This document shows, piece by piece, positions 27,583 to 36,206 of a stretch of 64,000 nt of DNA. A program made the translations under genes and the position numbers. Every line of letters begins with the position of its first letter. The first letter of the stretch is position 1. This DNA comes from an uncultured Oscillospiraceae bacterium (GTDB lineage: Bacteria; Bacillota; Clostridia; Oscillospirales; Oscillospiraceae). Location of the stretch: the NCBI GenBank assembly GCA_947630375.1, contig CANRHH010000001.1, forward strand, positions 1 to 64,000, written 5' to 3'. Below the pieces are notes generated by a model. It searched no databases, had not been told where the DNA came from, and was given only the letters and a program-made list of their open reading frames with translations.

Positions 27583-28924
27583 GCGCTTCAAGCTCCCCCG
27601 CTCTCTCAACGCCAAGATGCTGTATGTGATCCTGCTGTCTTTAGCAGCGGCGCTGGCGGTGTATCTGGCCGTCACCTGGATCGGGGATCTGGCGGTGGAG
27701 AAGATCTATATGAGCCCGGAGGCGGTCTCGGCCCGGAAGGCGGAGATCTATTCCCGCTTCAGCGCCTACGTGACAGAGGAGGGCATCTCCGGGGAGGATT
27801 CCGCCGCGGTGGCGGCCTGGACCCGCCGCAACGAGTACACCACCATTCTCCTCTACCAGGGGGACAGCCTGAACCTGCTGGCGGAGGACGGCCAGGCCCA
27901 GAGCTCCGACAGTATGCAGAACTACGAGCGGCTCCAGTATGCCAGCCAATACGGCAAGCTGTACCCCCTGCGCTTCTCCAACGGGGTGTACCACATCGCC
28001 ATTGGGGACAATACGGAGCTGCGGGAGCTGCGGCTCAACCGGCTGATCGCCGTGGCCCTGGCGGGGACCGTTTTCGTGGCGGGGATGCTCTGGTACATCA
28101 GCCGCCTGTCCTCCCGGATCATCCGGCTGGCCCGGCAGGCTCTGGAGATCGGCGCCGGGGACTTAGAGGGCCCCATCACCGTCAAGGGGGAGGACGAGCT
28201 GGCCCAGCTGGCCGGGTCCGTGGACAACATGCGCCGCTCGGTGATCGAGCGGATGCTGGGCGAGCGCCGGGCCTGGGAGGCCAACAGTGAGCTGATCACC
28301 GCCATCTCCCACGATATCCGCACCCCCATGACCAGCCTCATCGGCTACTTAGGTCTTTTGAACGACGGCAGCTTTACCGACCCGGAGCGGATCAAACAGT
28401 TTACCTCCTCCGCCTACGGCAAGGCCATGGAGCTCAAGGACCTGACCGACGAGCTGTTCAAATACTTCCTGGTCTTCGGCCCCTCCCAGCTGGAGCTGGA
28501 CATGGACGCCTACGACGGGCAGCTCTTATTGGGGGAGCTGTTGGGAGAGCTGGAATTTGACCTGCGGGACGCCGGCTTTGAGATCGAGCGGATCAGCCGG
28601 GGCGGGGCCTGCACGGTCAACGCGGACCCGCTGTATTTAAAGCGGATCCTGAACAACCTGGAGTCCAACGTGAAGAAATACGCGGACCCGGCCCGGCCGG
28701 TGGTCCTGCTGGACGAGCTGCGGGAGGAGCGCTTCTGCGTCTGCGTCTCCAACAGCGTCGGGAAAAATATGGACCGGGTGGAGAGCAGCAAGATCGGCCT
28801 GCGCACCTGTGAGAAGATGATGGACCTGATGGGCGGCAGTTTTACCGTCACCAAAGACGAGGAGCACTTTGCCGCCGAGCTCAGCCTCCCGGCCGTGCCC
28901 GGGGCGCCGGAGGAGGGCGCATAA
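27575..28924 (+). CDS. Membrane sensor histidine kinase
   Basis: A 449-residue kinase starting at TTG inside the end of the regulator gene. It has membrane helices near 17-38 and 156-176 with about 115 residues outside, then HAMP, then the phospho-acceptor His246 in AISHDIRTPMTS. The ATPase domain has a recognisable N-box (NNLESNVKKYAD), but the usual DNGxGI box is replaced by SNSVGKNMDRVESSKIGL, a form seen in some Clostridia kinases. It would sense a signal outside the membrane and phosphorylate the regulator encoded upstream. Confidence 0.9.
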   Translation: MTERFKLPRSLNAKMLYVILLSLAAALAVYLAVTWIGDLAVEKIYMSPEAVSARKAEIYSRFSAYVTEEGISGEDSAAVAAWTRRNEYTTILLYQGDSLNLLAEDGQAQSSDSMQNYERLQYASQYGKLYPLRFSNGVYHIAIGDNTELRELRLNRLIAVALAGTVFVAGMLWYISRLSSRIIRLARQALEIGAGDLEGPITVKGEDELAQLAGSVDNMRRSVIERMLGERRAWEANSELITAISHDIRTPMTSLIGYLGLLNDGSFTDPERIKQFTSSAYGKAMELKDLTDELFKYFLVFGPSQLELDMDAYDGQLLLGELLGELEFDLRDAGFEIERISRGGACTVNADPLYLKRILNNLESNVKKYADPARPVVLLDELREERFCVCVSNSVGKNMDRVESSKIGLRTCEKMMDLMGGSFTVTKDEEHFAAELSLPAVPGAPEEGA

Positions 28925-28968
28925 CGAAATCCCGGCGCGGCTCCAAAGCCGCGCCGGGATTTCGTTAT
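28921..28968. terminator. Two-way terminator overlapping the kinase stop codon
   Basis: A perfect 22-bp stem (28921-28942 and 28947-28968, loop CCAA) contains the kinase stop codon in its left arm and ends 9 bases from the stop of the convergent gene. Confidence 0.8.
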
Positions 28969-28976
28969 GCGCTTTT

Positions 28977-29381
28977 TCAGCAGCCGCAGCCGCCTCCGCA
29001 GCCTTCGCCGCAGCTGCCGGAGCAGCCGCCGCAGCCGCCTCCGCAGCCGCCGGCCTCCCCGTCCAGGGGCGGCAGCTGCCCGGTGACCAGCAGGTCCGCG
29101 GCCGTGTCCGCGTCTCCGCTGTAGCCGTAGATGGGCACGATCCCCATCCCCAGCAGCGCGGCCTGGGCCTCGCTGCCCATGTTCCCCGCCATCACCGCCG
29201 CGACGCCCTGGTCCCGCATCAGCTCCGCCATGGCCTGATGGCCGTGCCGGTCCGAGCTGTCCACCAGGACTTTTTTGCACTCCGCGGTGGTCTCTCCGTA
29301 ATAGTCATAGATGGCAAAGGTCTCGCAATGGCCAAAGTGCTGGAAGATCTCTCCGTCCTGATAGGCAATGGCAACTTTCAT
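28977..29381 (-). CDS. NifX/NifB-type Fe-Mo cluster-binding domain protein with Cys/Gly-rich tail
   Basis: A 134-residue protein. Residues 1-100 form the dinitrogenase Fe-Mo cofactor-binding fold (MKVAIAYQDGEIFQHFGHCETF, then GVAAVMAGNMGSEAQAALLGMGI). The last 30 residues are almost only Gly and Cys (GGCGGGCGGC repeats), with ten cysteines that could bind metal or an Fe-S cluster. There are no nitrogenase genes here, so it is probably a general Fe-S or metal carrier. It follows the Mrp ATPase gene by 27 bases in the same operon. Confidence 0.88.
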   Translation of the reverse strand: MKVAIAYQDGEIFQHFGHCETFAIYDYYGETTAECKKVLVDSSDRHGHQAMAELMRDQGVAAVMAGNMGSEAQAALLGMGIVPIYGYSGDADTAADLLVTGQLPPLDGEAGGCGGGCGGCSGSCGEGCGGGCGC

Positions 29382-29408
29382 ACCGTTCTCCTTTTATTCC
29401 TGTGCTCG

Positions 29409-30230
29409 TCAGAGCTTCTCGATGGTCTCTAAAATGGGATCCAGGGCCGAACCGTCGGCGCTCTCGATCTCCCCGGCGTCCACCATGGCGGCCACCGCCG
29501 GGTCGATGGGCAGGCGGGCGGTACGCTCAATGCCGAAAGCGGCGGCGATCTCCTCCACATGGCTCTGGCCGAAGATGTTGTGCTCCTTGCCGCAGTCCGG
29601 GCACTTGAAATAGGACATGTTTTCCACCAGGCCCAGCACCGGCACGTTCATCATCCGGGCCATATTCACCGCCTTGGTCACGATCATCTCCACCAGATCC
29701 TGGGGCGTGGTGACGATGATCACTCCATCCACCGGCAGCGACTGGAACACCGTCAGCGGCACATCCCCGGTGCCGGGGGGCAGGTCTACGAACATATAGT
29801 CCACGCTCTCCCACAGCACGTCCGTCCAGAACTGGGTCACCGCCCCGGCGATGACCGGGCCCCGCCAGACCACCGGCTCCGTCTCGTCCTCCAGGATCAG
29901 GTTGATGGACATGATCTGGATGCCCGTGCGGGTATATACCGGCAGCACGACCTCCTCGGTGCCCCGGGCGTGCTCGGTGACGCCGAAGGAGCGGGGAATG
30001 GAGGGGCCGGTGATGTCCGCGTCCAGCACGGCGCAGTTATAGCCCTTGCGCTGCATCTGGGAGGCCAGGAGGCTGGTCACCAGGGATTTGCCCACCCCGC
30101 CTTTGCCGCTGACCACGGCGATCACCTTATTCACCCGGGAAGCGGGATGCAAGGGCTTGAGGAAGCTCTCCTGGGTCCGTTCGGCGCAGTTCTCGCCGCA
30201 GGTAGAGCAGTCATGACTGCATTCGCTCAT
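29409..30230 (-). CDS. Mrp/NBP35-family Fe-S cluster carrier ATPase
   Basis: A 273-residue P-loop ATPase. It has an N-terminal cysteine cluster (Cys4, Cys8, Cys11, Cys15), a deviant Walker A SGKGGVGKS (41-49), and a cluster-binding CPDC near residue 213. These proteins carry Fe-S clusters to target enzymes in the cytoplasm. It starts after AAGGAAGG and has a strong promoter. Its pairing with the Cys-rich NifX-like protein suggests a joint role in cluster transfer. ORP-type or ApbC-type function cannot be separated by sequence alone. Confidence 0.92.
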   Translation of the reverse strand: MSECSHDCSTCGENCAERTQESFLKPLHPASRVNKVIAVVSGKGGVGKSLVTSLLASQMQRKGYNCAVLDADITGPSIPRSFGVTEHARGTEEVVLPVYTRTGIQIMSINLILEDETEPVVWRGPVIAGAVTQFWTDVLWESVDYMFVDLPPGTGDVPLTVFQSLPVDGVIIVTTPQDLVEMIVTKAVNMARMMNVPVLGLVENMSYFKCPDCGKEHNIFGQSHVEEIAAAFGIERTARLPIDPAVAAMVDAGEIESADGSALDPILETIEKL

Positions 30231-30285
30231 GAAATTCCTTCCTTTCGGTTTTTCTGATCTTGCAATTTTTGTAATGTATAGCTAT

Positions 30286-30314
30286 AGTATACCCCTCTTT
30301 TGCCCGTCCGTCAA
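30286..30314 (-). promoter_or_regulatory. Sigma-A promoter of the Mrp operon
   Basis: Minus strand: TTGACG (30309-30314), 17-base spacer, TATACT (30286-30291). Its -35 lies just beyond the stop of the Gx transporter gene. Confidence 0.75.
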
Positions 30315-30320
30315 ACATAT

Positions 30321-30830
30321 TCATTTGATCAGGCCGGTTTTGCGCAGGCGCTGGAGCAGATATTGGGCGCACAGGCCCGTAAACACCCCGGTGATGATCC
30401 CGGAGACGGCCAGAATGGGCCCGTAGGCCAGGACGCCCGGGGTCCTTACCACCAGCAGGCAGGCCAGCAGCTGCCCGGCGTTGTGGGCCACCGCCGCCAG
30501 GGCGCTTACCGCCCAGAGCCGTTTTTCGGGGATCACGGCGGTCAGCAGGCACATGGCGGCGTAGGCCAGCAGCCCGCCGCAGGCGCTGTAGAGCAGGGTG
30601 GAGGGGCTGGCGGCGAACAGCGCCCCCAGCAGCACCCGCACAGTCAGCACCGCCCCGGCCTCCTTCCGGCCCAGGGCCCGCATGGCAAACAGCGTCACCG
30701 CATTGGCCAGCCCCAGCTTCACCCCCGGGATGGGGACCGGCGCCGGCAGCTGGGCCTCCAGGGCGAAGATGCCCAGGGCCGCCGCGGCCAGAAGCGCCGT
30801 CAGGGTCAGGCGCCGCGTTCCCTTAGGCAT
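30321..30830 (-). CDS. Gx transporter family membrane protein
   Basis: A 169-residue protein with about five membrane helices. GVKLGLANAVTLFAM and ARALG-like patterns mark the Gx transporter family, also labelled heptaprenyl diphosphate synthase component I. Such proteins resemble ECF S components, and their substrate is not settled. The start overlaps the end of the NusG-II gene by 8 bases, so the two are translated together. This pair occurs widely in Clostridia next to electron-transport (Rnf/ApbE) genes, which are not present here. Confidence 0.85.
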   Translation of the reverse strand: MPKGTRRLTLTALLAAAALGIFALEAQLPAPVPIPGVKLGLANAVTLFAMRALGRKEAGAVLTVRVLLGALFAASPSTLLYSACGGLLAYAAMCLLTAVIPEKRLWAVSALAAVAHNAGQLLACLLVVRTPGVLAYGPILAVSGIITGVFTGLCAQYLLQRLRKTGLIK

Positions 30831-31182
30831 CGATGTCTCCCCCTTCGATCTGGATCACCAGCCGGTGGGGCATACACACGATGGGGATCCCCCCGCCGGT
30901 CAGGCGGCCCTGACTGACGCATATTTTGTCCGGGCAGTCCGCCTCCGTCACAGAGATGGCCCCCGGCTCGATCCGGATGGTGTTGTGCCCCCAGGCGGTG
31001 TCCACCGGCAGGTCGTAGCTCTCCCGCACCTGGCTCAGATCCACCCGGGCCAGCTCCTGCCCGTCCACGGTGATCACCGCCACGGTGCCGCCGCCCCGGC
31101 CCAACAGGCCCCAGGCGGCCAGGCCCAGCAGGCAGACCGCCGCCAGGGCGCAGAGCCAAAGGATGTTTCTTTTCTCTTTCAT
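30823..31182 (-). CDS. NusG domain II-containing membrane-anchored protein
   Basis: A 119-residue protein with one N-terminal membrane helix (about 9-27) and an extracellular NusG-II beta domain. The conserved part is GAISVTEADCPDKICVSQG, ending in CMPHRLVIQI. Despite the name, it is not a transcription factor; its role is unknown. Its promoter lies so close that the mRNA would start at or within a base or two of the ATG, so it may be translated without a leader. It is cotranscribed with the Gx transporter gene. Confidence 0.88.
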   Translation of the reverse strand: MKEKRNILWLCALAAVCLLGLAAWGLLGRGGGTVAVITVDGQELARVDLSQVRESYDLPVDTAWGHNTIRIEPGAISVTEADCPDKICVSQGRLTGGGIPIVCMPHRLVIQIEGGDIDA

Positions 31183-31188
31183 AATTCC

Positions 31189-31217
31189 ATTGTAGTTTAA
31201 ACCGGGGATGTTGTCAA
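31189..31217 (-). promoter_or_regulatory. Sigma-A promoter of the NusG-II/Gx operon (leaderless)
   Basis: Minus strand: perfect TTGACA (31212-31217), 17-base spacer, TACAAT (31189-31194). Only six bases separate the -10 box from the ATG at 31182. Confidence 0.75.
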
Positions 31218-31240
31218 TGGCCCCTATTTTGTGTTATAAT
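31211..31240 (+). promoter_or_regulatory. Sigma-A promoter of the FHA-ftsW operon
   Basis: TTGTCA (31211-31216), 18-base spacer, perfect TATAAT (31235-31240). The -35 box shares its bases with the -35 of the divergent NusG-II promoter. Confidence 0.75.
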
Positions 31241-31289
31241 AATTAAATTGGTAAAAATGATATTCTGTTCAGGAAAGGAGGCGTCTCGC

Positions 31290-33020
31290 TTGGAGGCCTA
31301 TCAGGAGTTTGCCCAGGTGCTGCTGGCCGCTTCGAAATTTGCCATGCTGCTGCTCTCGGCGGCGATCCTGATCCGCTGCCTGCGCTCCATGCTCAGCGAA
31401 AAGGCCGAGCCGGAGACCTGGGGCTACCTGCGCCTGGGCCGGGAGACGCTTCCTGTCCAGCATTGGGAGAGCATCATCGGCAGCGCCCGCAGCGCGGACC
31501 TGCGGGTGGACAGGCCCAAGGTGGGCAAGGTCCACGCGGTGCTCACCCGCAACGACCGGGGCCTCTGGCATATTTACGACGTGTTTTCCAAGGGCGGCGT
31601 CTGGGTCAATGGAGAAAAGGTGGACGAGAGCGGCGCCCCTTTGGAGGATGGGGATGTGGTGAACCTGAACGGGACCAACACCCGTTTTTTGGACATTCCC
31701 CCGGAGAAGCGGGAAAAGCTGGACGCGGCCCGGACCGCGGCCGGGAAAACCGTCTCCCCCTCCCTGACCCTGATCGACCTGACCCTGTTCCAGCTCTGCC
31801 TGTTGGCGCAGCACGCGCTCTCCGCCTCCCGGGAGCATCTGCCCGCCATCGCCTTGGGCTTTGCCACCCTGATTCTGCTCCAGTGGTGCTGCTATAACGC
31901 CATGCGCCTGATCCACCGCAGCGGCTTTGAAGTGGAGACCCTGGCCTTTTACCTCAGCTCCCTGGGGATGTCCGTGGCCGCCTCCTCCACCCCGGAGGAC
32001 ATGTTCAAGCAGATCCTGCTGACGGTGGCCGCCGTAGCGCTGTTCCTGCTGGGCGGCTGGTGGCTGCGGAATTTAAAGCGCACGTCTCTGATGCGCGGCC
32101 CCATGGCGGTGCTGGCCCTGGCCCTGCTGGCGGTGAACGTGCTCTTCAGCGAGTCGGTCTTCGGGGCCCGGAACTGGCTGGAGTTCGGGGGCTATTCCTT
32201 CCAGCCCTCGGAGCTGGTGAAGGCGGCCTATATCTACGTGGGGGCCTCCACCCTGGACCGGCTCTACCGGAAGCGGAACCTGTTCGGCTTCATCGCCTTC
32301 TCGGCGGTGTGCGTGATGGCCCTGGCCCTGATCGGGGACTTCGGCACCGCGCTGCTGTTCTTCGTCAGCTTCTTAGTGATCTCCTTCATGCGCTCCGGCT
32401 CCATCGCCACGGTGTTCCTGGCGGTCACCGGGGCGGGGCTGGCGGGCTTTCTGGCCGTCAGCGCCCGGCCCTATATTGCCCAGCGCTTCACCGTCTGGGG
32501 CCACGTGTGGGAGGATGTGTATGACAAGGGCTACCAGCAGACCCGGGCCATGTCCGCCGCCGCCTCCGGGGGGCTCTTCGGCAAGGGCGCCGGCGCCGGC
32601 TGGCTGAAGGATATCTTCGCCGCCAACACGGACATGGTCTTTGCCATGGTCTGCGAGGAGCTGGGGCTGCTGATCGCCGTCTGCATGGTGCTGGCCATGC
32701 TGGCGCTGGCCTTTTTCGCCGTGCGCAGCGCCCGGAACGGCCGCTCCGCCTATTACGCCATCGCGGCCTGCGCCGCCGTGAGTATGCTGCTGTGCCAGCT
32801 GGCGCTGAACGTGTTCGGCTCGCTGGACATTCTGCCCTTCACCGGGGTCACCTTCCCCTTTGTGTCCCGGGGCGGCTCGTCGCTGCTGTCCTGCTGGATG
32901 CTGATGGCCTTTATCAAAGGGGCGGACAACCGGCTGGGGGCCAGCTTCGCCGTGCGCCCGGCGGACCAGGATACCGGCCGCCGCCGGGAGGAGGACGGAG
33001 AGGAGGGCCGGAAGAGATGA
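31290..33020 (+). CDS. FtsW/RodA/SpoVE-family glycosyltransferase with cytoplasmic FHA domain
   Basis: A 576-residue membrane protein. After one N-terminal helix comes an FHA phosphothreonine-binding domain (about residues 45-130; IIGSARSADLRVDRPKVGKVHA, NGTNTRFLDIP). Next comes the SEDS polymerase part with about ten helices; FGGYSFQPSELVKAAYIY, IGDFGTALLFF and PFTGVTFPFVSRGGSSLL are family signatures. It would polymerise lipid II into glycan strands with the PBP encoded next. I chose TTG at 31290 because AAAGGAGG lies 8 bases upstream; an upstream ATG lacks this. The FHA domain suggests control by a Ser/Thr kinase, none of which is in the window. Confidence 0.9.
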   Translation: MEAYQEFAQVLLAASKFAMLLLSAAILIRCLRSMLSEKAEPETWGYLRLGRETLPVQHWESIIGSARSADLRVDRPKVGKVHAVLTRNDRGLWHIYDVFSKGGVWVNGEKVDESGAPLEDGDVVNLNGTNTRFLDIPPEKREKLDAARTAAGKTVSPSLTLIDLTLFQLCLLAQHALSASREHLPAIALGFATLILLQWCCYNAMRLIHRSGFEVETLAFYLSSLGMSVAASSTPEDMFKQILLTVAAVALFLLGGWWLRNLKRTSLMRGPMAVLALALLAVNVLFSESVFGARNWLEFGGYSFQPSELVKAAYIYVGASTLDRLYRKRNLFGFIAFSAVCVMALALIGDFGTALLFFVSFLVISFMRSGSIATVFLAVTGAGLAGFLAVSARPYIAQRFTVWGHVWEDVYDKGYQQTRAMSAAASGGLFGKGAGAGWLKDIFAANTDMVFAMVCEELGLLIAVCMVLAMLALAFFAVRSARNGRSAYYAIAACAAVSMLLCQLALNVFGSLDILPFTGVTFPFVSRGGSSLLSCWMLMAFIKGADNRLGASFAVRPADQDTGRRREEDGEEGRKR

Positions 33021-34315
33021 AAAAGATCACCACCCGCGCCCTGTCCGTGCTGCTCATCGCCGCCTTGGTGGTGGTGGGGCTGACGGTGTACGTCCTGCGG
33101 TACATCGACCACGGGCGGGACTGGGCCCTGTACTTTTCCCGGGCAAACTCCGGCTCCACCGGGGAGCTGATCGACCGCAACGGCGTGAGCCTGGCCGCCT
33201 TCTCCGCCTCGGAGAGCCTCTTCGCCGGGGACGCCCTCACCCGCACCGCCAACTACCACGTGACCGGGGACTACTGGGGTCGCAGCGGCACCGGGCTCCT
33301 CTCCGCCTACTGGACGGACATGCAGGGCTTCAGCTTAGTGTCCGGCACCACCCAGAACGAGAGCAGCATCCTGCACCTGAGCATCGACTCGGAGCTGAAT
33401 AAGACCGCCTACCAGGCCCTGGGGCCGGACCGGAAGGGGGCCGTGCTCCTGGTCAACTACCGGACCGGGGAGCTGCTGTGCATGGTGTCCGGCCCGTCGG
33501 TGGACCCGGCGGACGCCGACGCGGTGCCCGGCGAGGGGGCCTATATCAACCGCTGCCTGTCCTCGGCCTTTACCCCCGGCTCGGTCTTTAAGCTGATCAC
33601 CGCCGCCGCCGCCATCGAGAACATCCCGGATATCGACAGCCGCAGCTTCTATTGCGAGGGCAAATACTCCATCGCGGGGGTGGATATCGTCTGCTCCGGC
33701 GAGCACTATACTCAGACCTTCGAGCAGGCCCTGTCTAACTCCTGCAACGTGGCCTTCGCCCAGATCGCCGTGATGCTGGGGCAGGACACCATGGTGGACT
33801 ATGTGCGCCGGTACGGCCTGCTGGACGGCCACGAGCTGGACGGCATCCCCACCGCCGCCGGGACCTACCCCACCGAGTTCGTGGGGGACCCGGAGCTGGG
33901 CTGGTCCGGCATCGGCCAGTCCACGGACATGGTCAACCCCTTCGCCCTGCTGCGCTTTGTCTCCGCCGTGGGCAATGACGGCGTCCTGGTGACGCCCCAC
34001 CTGCTTTTGAGCGGGGAGGAGCCGGAGCGGGAGCGGATGCTCCCCCCGGAGACCGCCCGGCGCCTGGGGCAGATGATGAACTACAACGTGGTCAGCCACT
34101 ACGGAGGCGAGGAGCGCTTCCCGGGCCTGGCCCTGTGCGCCAAGACCGGCACCGCCGAGTTGGGGGACGGCACCAGCCACGCCTGGTTTGCCGGGTTTCT
34201 CAGCGACGAGGAGCACCCCTACGCCTTTGTGGTCCTGGTGGAGCGGGGCGGCGGGGGCCTGACCGTGGCCGGAGAGCTGGCCAACAAGCTTTTACAGGCG
34301 GCGGTGAGCCGCTGA
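33017..34315 (+). CDS. Class B penicillin-binding protein (transpeptidase)
   Basis: A 432-residue membrane-anchored transpeptidase, one N-terminal helix (about 8-28). Active-site motifs are Ser189-Val-Phe-Lys192, Ser242-Cys-Asn244 and Lys376-Thr-Gly378. The N-terminal dimerisation region is short compared with PBP2 or FtsI, like the actinobacterial PbpA type. It overlaps the FtsW-family gene by ATGA, so the polymerase and cross-linker are produced together. I infer a peptidoglycan synthase pair, possibly for a special growth phase or sporulation. Confidence 0.92.
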   Translation: MKKITTRALSVLLIAALVVVGLTVYVLRYIDHGRDWALYFSRANSGSTGELIDRNGVSLAAFSASESLFAGDALTRTANYHVTGDYWGRSGTGLLSAYWTDMQGFSLVSGTTQNESSILHLSIDSELNKTAYQALGPDRKGAVLLVNYRTGELLCMVSGPSVDPADADAVPGEGAYINRCLSSAFTPGSVFKLITAAAAIENIPDIDSRSFYCEGKYSIAGVDIVCSGEHYTQTFEQALSNSCNVAFAQIAVMLGQDTMVDYVRRYGLLDGHELDGIPTAAGTYPTEFVGDPELGWSGIGQSTDMVNPFALLRFVSAVGNDGVLVTPHLLLSGEEPERERMLPPETARRLGQMMNYNVVSHYGGEERFPGLALCAKTGTAELGDGTSHAWFAGFLSDEEHPYAFVVLVERGGGGLTVAGELANKLLQAAVSR

Positions 34316-34331
34316 ACGGGAGAATCGCGTT

Positions 34332-36206
34332 ATGACAGATATCACCGTCAGCTCGCTGGTCAAATCCTACGAGCTGGGAAAAAACATATTGGACGGTTTA
34401 AGCTTCACCGTGGAGACCGGGGAGCGGCTGGGCATTTTGGGCCGCAACGGCTGCGGCAAGACCACCCTTTTCCGCATCCTCACCGGGGAGATCGGCTACA
34501 ACGAGGGCAGCGTCTCCGTCGCGCCCGGCAAGCGGCTGGGCCTGATCTCCCAGATCCCGGTCTACCCGGAGGACTGGACCACGGAGGACGTTCTGAAGGA
34601 CGCCCACCGCCGGCTCTACCGTATTTCGGACCGGCTGGAGGAGCTGACCCTTCTGCTGGAAAAGGACCAGTCCCCCGCCCTGCTGCGGGAGTTTGACCGG
34701 CTCAGCGAGGACTTCCGCCGCTTAGGGGGCTACGACATGGAGGTGGACCGGAACCGGGTGGCCAACGGCCTGCAGATCTCCGAGGCCATGCGGGGGCAGC
34801 TGTTCTCCAGCCTCTCCGGCGGGGAGCGGACCCGGGTGAACCTGGCCCGGCTCATTTTGGAGGACACGGACATCCTGCTCCTGGACGAGCCCACCAACCA
34901 CTTGGACCTGCGGGCCACCGAGTGGCTGGAGGAATATCTGCTGCGCTTCAAGGGCACGGTCCTGGCCGTGAGCCACGACCGGTATTTTCTGGACAAGGTG
35001 GTCCAGCGCTGCATCGAGATCGACGAGGGCAAGGCCGAGGCCTACAGCGGCAATTACAGCTTTTATGTAGAGGAGCGGCAGCGCCGCTTTGAGGAGAAGC
35101 TCAAGCGCTACCAGCGGGACCAGGCCAAGATCGAGCAGCTGACCCGGGCCGCGGAGCAGATGCACCTCTGGGCCTTCATGGGCAGCGACAAGCTGCACAA
35201 GCGGGCCTTCTCCATGGAAAAGCGGATCGAGAAGCTCCAGACCAGCGAGAAGCCCACCGAGCGGAAAAAGCTGAAGGTCAAATTCAAAGAGCGGGCCTTC
35301 AACGGGGACGAGGTGCTGGTAACGGAGGGCCTGGCCAAGTCCTTCGGGGAAAAACGGCTCTTTTCGGACCTGGAGCTGACGGTCACCGGCGGGGAGCGCA
35401 TCGCCCTCATCGGGGACAACGGGGCCGGGAAATCCACCCTTATCAAGCTCATCATGCACCAGGAGACGCCGGACACCGGCTGGCTCTCCTTAGGGCCCTC
35501 GGTGCGCACGGCCTATCTGCCTCAGATCATCTCCTTCACCAGCGACAGCCGCTCTGCCCTGGACACCATGCTCTATGACTGCCGCTGCCAGCCCCAGGAG
35601 GCCCGGGACCGGCTGGCCGCCTTCGGCTTTCGGGGAGAGGACGTGTTCACCCCGGTGGGGGCCCTCTCCGGCGGGGAGAAGAGCCGCCTGCGCCTGTGTA
35701 TGCTCATGGGGGCGGATATCAACTTTCTGATCCTGGACGAGCCCACCAACCACCTGGATATCGCCAGCCGGGAGTGGATCGAGGACGCTCTGTCCGACTA
35801 TGGGGAGACCCTGCTTTTTGTCTCCCACGACCGGTATTTTATCGAGAAATTTGCCAGCCGCGTCTGGCTGCTGGAGAATGGCCGGATCACGGACTTTCGC
35901 GGCGGCTATGCCGACTTCTGCCAGTGGCGGGAGCGGCAGGCGGTCTATGCCCGCTCCGAACAGGCGGAGCAGAAGAAAAAAGAGCCCAGGGAGCCCAAAA
36001 AGTCCAAAGCCTCCAACACCGGACGGCAGCTGGAGCGCACGGAGAAGGAGATCGGCCGCCTGGAGGAGCGGCTGGCCGCCCTGGACCGGGAGGCGGAGCT
36101 GCACGCCGCGGACTACCAGAAGCTGCTGGAGCTGGAGGCGGAAAAGGAGACGCTGAACGCCCAGCTCCTGGCGCTGTATGAAAAATGGGAGGCTTTGAGC
36201 CAATGA
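34332..36206 (+). CDS. ABC-F family ATPase (ribosome-associated)
   Basis: A 624-residue soluble protein with two ATPase domains: Walker A LGRNGCGKTT and IGDNGAGKST, signatures LSGGERTRVNLARL and LSGGEKSRLRLCML, and no membrane part. The linker between the domains carries the long charged helix pair of ABC-F proteins. The last 90 residues are a charged coiled coil as in Uup. Members act on the ribosome in translation quality control or antibiotic protection. It is 16 bases after the PBP gene and overlaps the next gene by ATGA. Subfamily is not certain. Confidence 0.92.
   Translation: MTDITVSSLVKSYELGKNILDGLSFTVETGERLGILGRNGCGKTTLFRILTGEIGYNEGSVSVAPGKRLGLISQIPVYPEDWTTEDVLKDAHRRLYRISDRLEELTLLLEKDQSPALLREFDRLSEDFRRLGGYDMEVDRNRVANGLQISEAMRGQLFSSLSGGERTRVNLARLILEDTDILLLDEPTNHLDLRATEWLEEYLLRFKGTVLAVSHDRYFLDKVVQRCIEIDEGKAEAYSGNYSFYVEERQRRFEEKLKRYQRDQAKIEQLTRAAEQMHLWAFMGSDKLHKRAFSMEKRIEKLQTSEKPTERKKLKVKFKERAFNGDEVLVTEGLAKSFGEKRLFSDLELTVTGGERIALIGDNGAGKSTLIKLIMHQETPDTGWLSLGPSVRTAYLPQIISFTSDSRSALDTMLYDCRCQPQEARDRLAAFGFRGEDVFTPVGALSGGEKSRLRLCMLMGADINFLILDEPTNHLDIASREWIEDALSDYGETLLFVSHDRYFIEKFASRVWLLENGRITDFRGGYADFCQWRERQAVYARSEQAEQKKKEPREPKKSKASNTGRQLERTEKEIGRLEERLAALDREAELHAADYQKLLELEAEKETLNAQLLALYEKWEALSQ

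Noticed and set aside
28977..29381. Nitrogen fixation role for the NifX-like protein
   Set aside because: No nif structural or cofactor genes are nearby, and this domain is widespread in non-fixing anaerobes.
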